From Echinococcus granulosus (taxonomy: Eukaryota; Platyhelminthes; Cestoda; Cyclophyllidea; Taeniidae): a stretch of DNA of 64,000 nt. The stretch is from positions 134,664 to 198,663 of the forward strand of contig NW_020170490.1 in NCBI RefSeq assembly GCF_000524195.1, written 5' to 3'. Made by a program: the position numbers and the translations under genes. The notes below the pieces were generated by a model. The model saw only the letters and a list, made by a program, of their open reading frames with translations. It was not told the DNA's origin and did no database searches. Shown piece by piece: positions 56,549 through 64,000 of the stretch. Each line of letters starts with the position of its first letter. Position 1 is the first letter of the stretch.

Positions 56549-59500
56549 TTAAACTGCAACCGAAGCCTGCTTAGATTTCTTCTTGAAGGTTGGGAAGCGA
56601 AAACTGCCCCACTTGCTCTTCTTCTTTCCAACTTTGGATTTAAGCTGAAAGAATATAAAAACTTAGTTGATTAAACTGTGATGAATGTTTGTGAGACAAA
56701 CTGGTGGAGGCTTAAAATTACAAATAAAACTCAAATAAACACTTATATACGTGACTCAACCCAGTGCTGCCTTTGCAAAGCATGAATGGCAAGTAGTGAA
56801 GTTACAACTTGGAGATAAAACGGGCCGAGGTACCTCCTCATCGTCAGAAGCTGCGCCGTCGATCGGTTCGAGGGTGTTGCAGCTGCGAGCCGAGTAGGTG
56901 ACTGAAAGGAGGGGAATTGGTTAAAGCACAAACACTACATGTGGTGGCTGTACTGCAACCTACACCAACGACCGCAGGTGTACGTGAAATGCCCATTGAA
57001 ATGTTAAAACCTCTCCTCCAATTGCTCACAACCTGTCACGTCACAGCACTACCGAGAGTGAAAATTGGAGTGTTTCACGCCGCTAGAACTAATGCAAGTG
57101 CCATTCGTATAAGCGGGCACTAGATGGCAAAAAATGGCATAAAGCCTGAAAGGGGGAGAAAAAAGCGTAGTGCAGTACCTCGCAAAGATGTTTATTCACA
57201 CACCCTAACGCTCTTCCAACTCTCAAAAAATCACCTGACATGTCACCAATGTCAATATTTAACCATTTTGGTTGACACTTTGGCTGAACATTAGCGGAGT
57301 CAACTGACATAAGCTTATCCAAACAAAACCAAAATAAGTAAACAAAACAAAGTAAGAATGCCAAAGGATACAACCCTCAGGCCCTAGCCACAAAGCCGTG
57401 TGAATGCGGTTGCAAGTGTACAGGGGGTCTGCGCTTTACAGTCACACCAACCTACCTAGATTCCTTGCGTGTGCGGGAAGACTGGCGCTTTTGCTTGCCA
57501 AATCCGATCTCGCTATGGGCGGTGTTCGGGGCTCCTCGATCAATAACTCCGACTTCTCATGACGCTCCTTCAAACCTGTTCAAAACAGATAGGGGACACA
57601 ATAGTGGCACCTACACCACAAGTCGTGTGCTTGATTTCTACGAGGCAATTATGACAAACAAATTGCATACGATTGTAACTGTTTTACAACTGATGATGGT
57701 GAGTTTGAGATTTTACTCGAAATTAAAATAAAAATTTTAACTACCAGTTTTTCATAGGAGATTAATGTCCTGATGGTGAAAAGTGAATAACCCACTGCGG
57801 TCACGTCGATGGTCGTACTTCAGAACATTCCCTAATCAACTAGCAATTATCAGTTCACCCTTCTGCCGTCGAAACACCAACCAACGAGCCCAACCGAGAA
57901 TGCAATGACCCCATTGAGTGAGGCTGATGGAAAACACGGTACATAACACCGACCAACGTCTTAATGGGACGATGATGTAAGGAATTTACACCACCTCACC
58001 AGACACAAACATGGTTTAAAATGCCAGAAATGTGACACAAAAATTCAATAACAGCATACAGGTTCGAGGTGTGGTCATGAAAACGGTTTACTTGATGCAA
58101 AATGCACGAACTCACCAGCAAATCAAGTGCTCTCTAGTAAACATAAGACCTAAAATGCCAATGGCAATCGCGGACACGAGAAAGTGACTGTAGTAGATGT
58201 CAATAAAGGTGTGACGCAAATTAACTCATGAGCCAATCGACAGTACTTTAAATGGGAGTGGGATGTAAGGAAAAAAAAACAATCAACCAAAACAGCATCC
58301 AACGTGATGGGAACCACAACTAGGACGTTTGCAATGACCGACCGGTGGTGACACAGCGTGCCTACGTGACTTTGGCGACAACGCCGGCCTTGAGTTAGAC
58401 CAACATAAACAATGGAGCAGAGGGCAATGTTTTAAGCCAAGTTCCGAAAGGGAAAAAATACTTAAACACCACAACATGCCGCTGATAAATGCGGTTATTG
58501 GTACTGGCTGAAACTAAATTTATAAATGAGCGTTCGGCCATTGTCGTGGGACGAAATGTGCGGATCAGAATTCCGCAAATCAACAACGAAACACAAGCGA
58601 CAGACTGGGGGTAAGTGACAAGCGCAAAATCGGAGTACGCGCCTCTTTGGAGACAGTTTATGCAAATGACGCGATGATACAACACAATATTAACAGTTGA
58701 GCTTATGCATGCAAGCAAAATAGCAGGATAGTGTGTGTGCAAGCGGGAGGTGGAGGAAAGGTGGCTTACGATTGCGCGATGAAAAAGACGAAAATGTCTT
58801 GCTGCGGCGCCCCAACTTTCGGGTGGAGGGTGAAGAGGGGGACAAGTTGAGAGGAGGAATGGCCGCGGCAGTCGGAAGCTCTTCCACACTTGCCTCCATA
58901 TATCGGCCATTCATCGGTGTCGATTGATAGTGTTTGGGGATTTGGGAGACGAACAAATGGTCTGCATGGCAATAGTGCGTGACAAACGGCGAAAATAGAC
59001 AACAAAAGCAGGCCTACGTACATGCACAATAACAAAAACAGTAATAAAAGCACGTCATGGAGGGTGCAGCAGAAGCATTCGATTAGGCAGAACCTGAGAC
59101 AAATGAGTTGAAGAGGAAGATGACAACAAATTAGCCTACCAGTCGTCGTTTTAGACAGCCATTGGTTGCGTTGGACACCCTTTTCTCTGTTAGATCGTAC
59201 TGTATTTGCGATCCTGAGGAGTAAAGGAAGATCAGTGCCGATCCCACTACTCAACAAAATCAAACGAATACGCAATCCTAGTTGCCTATTATAAAGCCCT
59301 CGCCTGGAGTTCCACTGCATGACAGGAACCAACATCCGTCTTGGAGTAGGGTTAAATTGTCAGCTTTATATCCGCCCAAAAGCGAGGATTTAGATGTAAA
59401 GAAATATTTTACGACTTAAATTAAGAGATCAAGGAAATGACTATAAAAAGCATTGGGATCGCTGTTTTCATTTTACACAATTCGGTGCTTGGGAGAGTCA

Positions 59501-62367
59501 AATTTTTTCCAAGTCTGCAAGGGGTGCAACGAGTGGAACCGAGCCATTGTCCGATTCAATAGGGGTAATTTACCTATCATAAAAAATGCCACGACAAAAC
59601 AGCCGACTAACTCAGAAATCTGCCTAGCTCCCGCTTCGGTAGCTGCCGTCACGTCATCTATGCCACTGGTATCAGCCATTGTAGTGTCGGCGCTGAATCC
59701 AGTGGTGCAAATATTATCTGTCTGGTGTGGAGTTGTACCCGATCCCCAGTGCACCTCCGAGGGTGGACGACGCAGGAGGTTAGGATTGCGGTAGGCGTAA
59801 CCCGTTCGATAGCCGGCGCTGTCAAGCATTCTCATCTGAGCCTCGAAATCCATCTCACCCACACCCCAACCGGAGAGATCTACAATAAAACGCCGTCAAC
59901 ATTACATAAACGACTGCTAAAAGAAATGCAGCCAAATGCAAAGTACTCAACAATTCCTACTCCATGGATGAGCAATTCGAAAATTACATAAAGTACACAC
60001 GAGTGCCATAATATCACCTTAAACTGGTGAGTATACAATGCGAATCACAAGCGAAAGCATGGCATGCACGCGGAAAGGTAAAAAACGAAACAATTTACAT
60101 CTGAAACGCATAAAAGGCGCTAAAATTCCCATATGAATCCAAGCCACCGTTTCATTCGCCTTGAAAAGAGAAAAAGCTAATGAATGCGCAGAAGACCGTA
60201 AATTGAGCCGAATTTAAGGGGAATAAGGTGACGAGGGAACTAAACAGGATTCATGCATTAAAGTAGGCAACCAACCGACAGTTGAACGTCGGATCGCGAG
60301 ATTAAAATCTTACAACTAGCTGATGTCGTGGAAGTAAATCGCCATTGAGGAGTTAGAAATCGGCAAAACAGTGAAATTAAATAATAGGCGGTTCCTAGGG
60401 TACAAAGGTGGAATCAGAAGTGGGAGAAGGCAATGCATAGTCCACTAAATGGCATGAGCATACAAATGGTAGCGGGCATGCGTAGATGCGCACGGGTCGC
60501 AAAAACTAGTGGGGAAAAGGACTATGAACATATAAAAAAAGAATTAGCCACAAAGCCTGGTAAGGATAGATTAACACAAATTAAGGCTCTCACTGTTGTC
60601 AGATTGTTGATTTTGGCATGCATTTTAGCACGAGAACATAAAATCTAAACTGCAAGACAATCTAAATGTGGTAGTAACAAAGCGTGAGAAAGGCAAAAGA
60701 AGTATGATAATTGGTGACAATGGAAATGCCAAGAGCAATGGGAAAGAGGGCGATCGCACCAGTCACCCCACTGCTAGTCGATTTGGCACCAATTCCATTA
60801 ACGTGGTCGTCGCCGTTGGTCTCGCTGTTGGCAAACACGTGCGACTCGGAGGCAAAGGGGATTGCATTTTGAGCGACAGCCTCGTGGGAGTCGCCTGATT
60901 GTTCTGGTGCTTTTTCAGCTGCATTTTCAGCATCACTTTTTGCAGGGGTAAGGACAAATTCACTGAGCAGATTGGGACCGCATCCCAGCTGAAGAAGTCG
61001 CATCTGAAGGAGATTGCGGTAAGGCGTAAAATTGTACGATAGAAACTAGTGGGTTAAGAAAAACAGTAGAATCTACACAAGAAAGTGAACGTTATGGCTA
61101 AGATACGAATTTACTACACCTCGAAATCAGCGCTTCCAAAAAATACTAAAATAAATAACCTCTTTTGTCGTGAAACCTGGGTTGATTCTAAAAAATGAAA
61201 AAAGGGGGCAATTGTACGAATGAAAATGCACAAAAAAGGGACTTTTAGGTTAAAAGATCATCAATAAAGGACTAAAGTGTTCTTTTTAAAGCTTCATCAA
61301 ACCTTTCAAGCAGACTATATCTTTAGTGAAACTACCCAGTTTTAGGCTCCAAATCAACCTAAGACCAGAGGGCTCAATAATTTAGTACAGGTGGTCTAGA
61401 AGCACACCTCATCAGAAGAAAGGCACACACAAGTAGCGCGCAAGCGGATATGGCCAATAACATAGTCGGCCCAAATCAGAATGAGACCGTGAGTCACAAA
61501 GCAAGCGCAGAGACCAGTAAAGGAGATAAGTCGTTAACAGGGTAAGTTAGGAAGGGGAAGTACGGCGTAATCACAGTTCACTGTTGGGAGCAATAAAAAA
61601 AGCAATTAAGGTGTTTGGAAATGATGGGCAAATACATCAATGAAAAGCAACTGCGGGATAGCACGTAGGGGCCAAAATACAACCGTGATTACGTGAAAGT
61701 GTAATGCCTATTTGAAGACGTCGGAGTCAAGTACCGACGTAAATGGTACCATATTTTTCGATTCGGTAAGACTCGCTTAAGGAAGTAGAACCATCAGAAT
61801 CAACCACTGCTAAAAGAGACCACAGAAGTATCTTAAAATGTACTACTGCACTTACCTGAGTTTGACAGGCGCTAATAACTCGCTTCATGAGGTACCAGGC
61901 CTCAGGTATAGTAGATGCAGCCACCGTGACACCCTTATTGCGTAGAAAGAGAATCTTGGCATTGCCCAAATCTGCACGTATGGCATCGGCCTCAGTGGCG
62001 TCTGTAACGATTCCAGCGTAGTCATGGTATCGTACACTGGGTAGTAGTTCCAGTGCCTCCGGGCTGACTGGAAGTAGGCCCGATTTGATACAAGAAACCT
62101 TTAAATGGGTAGTAAATAATGGCATCCCCGTTTTTCACGTAATCACCAAAACTCCAATTTGTAAAACATAATAAACCTCCGAAAACCTGACATAATTAAG
62201 CGTGACTTTTATGACATGCTAAGCACAGTAAAAGGCTCACCGCGACCACATCGGGGAGATGAAGGTGGGCGACACAGTTGATATCACTGCGAGTGCTGTG
62301 AACGGCCGAATGCAAGTTCCATCCAGCCTTGTTAACGCCCAGCACCGTGCTTCCGGAATCCAAAACA
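56549..62367 (-). CDS. ADD: Adducin (5' part not found, probably beyond the window)
   Basis: Membrane-skeleton protein that caps actin filaments and recruits spectrin. Exons found: 62367-62241, 62098-61856, 61003 to about 60767, 59879 to about 59750, 59213-59140, 58961-58770, 57575-57456, 56901-56834, 56644-56549. The class II aldolase-like head is seen as [42 protein letters not shown], and YHDYAGI. The neck has [20 protein letters not shown] and [14 protein letters not shown]. The tail is variable and ends with a lysine-rich MARCKS-related element ([19 protein letters not shown]), the usual adducin calmodulin/PKC region. The first 220 or so residues of a normal adducin, including the conserved start of the head, are not in 62368-64000. 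Junctions around 60767/59879 and the lower end of the 59879 exon are not fixed. The exon at 60767-61003 carries an extra acidic insertion after CGPNLL. Confidence 0.92.
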
Positions 62368-64000
62368 CTGCCTACACGAAGGAAATAAAATTCAAGCAAA
62401 TGACAGTCCACAGAATGGCACACCACGGTAGCATAAAAAAGCACGAAAAGTTGTAGGCGGCCTCATGAGCCAAAGTTTTCATTAATGATAACTTCAAAAA
62501 TGCCGTCAATCACTCGTGGGTGGGTTCTAATCAGGCCGTGCAGAGATGTCGGCGGTGGATACAAAAGGGGCCAGATGTGGCTCGATGATGGATGAAAATA
62601 CACTAGCGGGAAGATGTTGGGTCCAACTCGGATCTTCTCGCACTAGGATGTGTGCAGGTATTCGAGACTTAGTTTTAACCGACTATGCGATTGCAGTAGT
62701 TTTGAGAGACGCTACTTTGGATTCCACAAAAATTACACTCCGTAGCACAATCGAGAGCACCTATCGCGTGACACAAAATGGCAGATGGAGAGGGCTTTGA
62801 GAAAAGAAGACGACTTAATTACAATTACTACCAATACGGTAGGAATATGCGTAGTACATACTACAGGTTAATCCATGCTGCTGCATAACGGTAACTCCAT
62901 TCGTCAAACATTTAGTCGTCTCGACCGAAGCCAGCGCCTAATAAGCAATTCAACTATCCCCAAGACAATTTAGCCCTCTGCAGTCACATTATGAGAGCTC
63001 AAAAGACTGCCATCCATATGAGTCAATGAAAGGTGATAGGCATTCTATGCGGTGGCATGCGAAGACTACAATATCGTGTTTCGCGTGGAGTTTCTGGCTT
63101 CGCCAAGCCTGCACGTGACGACGCCGCCGATCGCGGCTAGCATAACGTGACCCATACATGTCAGGCCAAATGCACATTTGGCCTCACAAACAGATAACAG
63201 AGGAAGAGAAAAACAAGAACTATGTTGTTGGAGCCGTTTCTAATGCTAGAAAAAAATAATTGCAAACTACAGCATACACCACCAATGTGACCGGCCGAAA
63301 ATGTTTATTCGCACGTTGGTGCCCTACGAGCGCATTCACAGGAGAAAGAGTCGACTTCTAAGGTAGCTGAAGCGCAAAACAATCCTTTAAAAAGCTTGTC
63401 TGCATAACCTCGGACTACGAATACCTTGCATTGCACAACTGCTTAATAAAACTACCATGATTCCGTTAAAATTGCAGAAATTTACAAAAAAAAACAAATG
63501 TATGCCAAGTTGGTGCTGAAAAATTAGCAGTCGGGTAGGGAGCAGGGGACAATTTCAACACGGAAAAACTACACACAGCTGTTTGCATCGCATTAGAGTT
63601 TGACACTCAAAGCTCTGGAGGGAACTAAAGACTCGACCATTGAAATTAGATCTGGCAAAACAACATGCAATAGTAAAATATTTCATCAAAATTAAGAGTA
63701 GCGGTAAACTTGGCGGTTTCACGGTCATCGTTGAAGCCTCTTTCGGAGAAGGAACGTTCATAGAGATGAAGGCATCATGCAACCAACTACCCACATGGAG
63801 TTAGATACAAACCCATCCAGGAACACTATTTGAGTAGCAAGCCACTTTAGGGGCTGCGGGTGGGGTCACTATATAAACTTAAGTGCCCTAAAAACCCTCC
63901 GGAGCGCACTCAGAAAAAAGATGCGCTTGCAGTGCTAACAATTAGAACTAACCAAACATGGTAATTGCACCTGATATTTTACATACTAAGCCTTCATTAG
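62368..64000. other. Probable adducin intron, no exon seen
   Basis: I searched the minus strand for the missing adducin head segments (the normally conserved NHIT, GLLY and TASSL-type motifs) and found none. No gene is apparent on the plus strand either. The simplest reading is one long intron running off the right edge. Confidence 0.45.

Noticed and set aside
58055..58080. GGTTCGA sequence resembling a tRNA B box
   Set aside because: No matching A box or cloverleaf stems could be drawn around it. The same applies near 6169 and 44610.

Overview
The window is eukaryotic DNA from an invertebrate, most likely a parasitic flatworm and probably a tapeworm. The evidence is GT-AG introns in every gene, many of them only 31-47 nt long, moderate gene density (seven recognisable conserved genes plus two weak ones in 64 kb), the standard genetic code, and start contexts that would suit flatworm spliced-leader trans-splicing. 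The clade is an inference from gene architecture and protein similarity recalled by eye. No search was run.

Layout, left to right. 1-620 is a copy of a dispersed repeat. 1652-9486 (-) is a SETD1/Set1 histone H3K4 methyltransferase. It is divergent from 11041-18379 (+), cytosolic leucyl-tRNA synthetase. LARS1 converges on 18616-22610 (-), SEL1L, the ER-associated degradation adaptor. SEL1L is divergent from 24402-29257 (+), the centriole kinase PLK4. 29258-31194 holds repeat copies. 31195-39340 (+) is an EF-hand/WD40 protein of the WDR49/WDR64 type with a third repeat copy in an intron. 40298-47416 (+) is a KLHL12-type BTB-Kelch CUL3 adaptor with a very long extra C-terminal tail. 48757-50439 (+) and 49120-50396 (-) are two small, unrecognised, interdigitated gene candidates on opposite strands. 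51078-53784 (-) is IFT54 (TRAF3IP1). 53785-56548 holds a two-copy tandem repeat of about 0.7 kb. 56549-62367 (-) is adducin, whose 5' exons were not found and probably lie beyond the right edge.

The genes are housekeeping and cell-biology genes with no operon-like logic. Chromatin (SETD1) and translation (LARS1) share one intergenic promoter region; ER quality control (SEL1L) and centriole duplication (PLK4) share another. PLK4, IFT54 and the WDR protein all fit a cell that builds centrioles and cilia (the protonephridial and sensory cilia of a flatworm). SEL1L and KLHL12 both act on ubiquitin pathways tied to the ER and secretory route.

Exon boundaries were worked out by hand from splice signals and phase. 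For PLK4 (from 24402), IFT54 and KLHL12 every intron phase closes. One or two junctions each in SETD1, LARS1, SEL1L, WDR and adducin stay unresolved and are flagged. The observations most worth a second look are the missing AUG in the first exons of SEL1L and PLK4 (a spliced leader could supply it), the KLHL12 tail, the dispersed repeat with a conserved translated frame, and the antisense small-gene pair.
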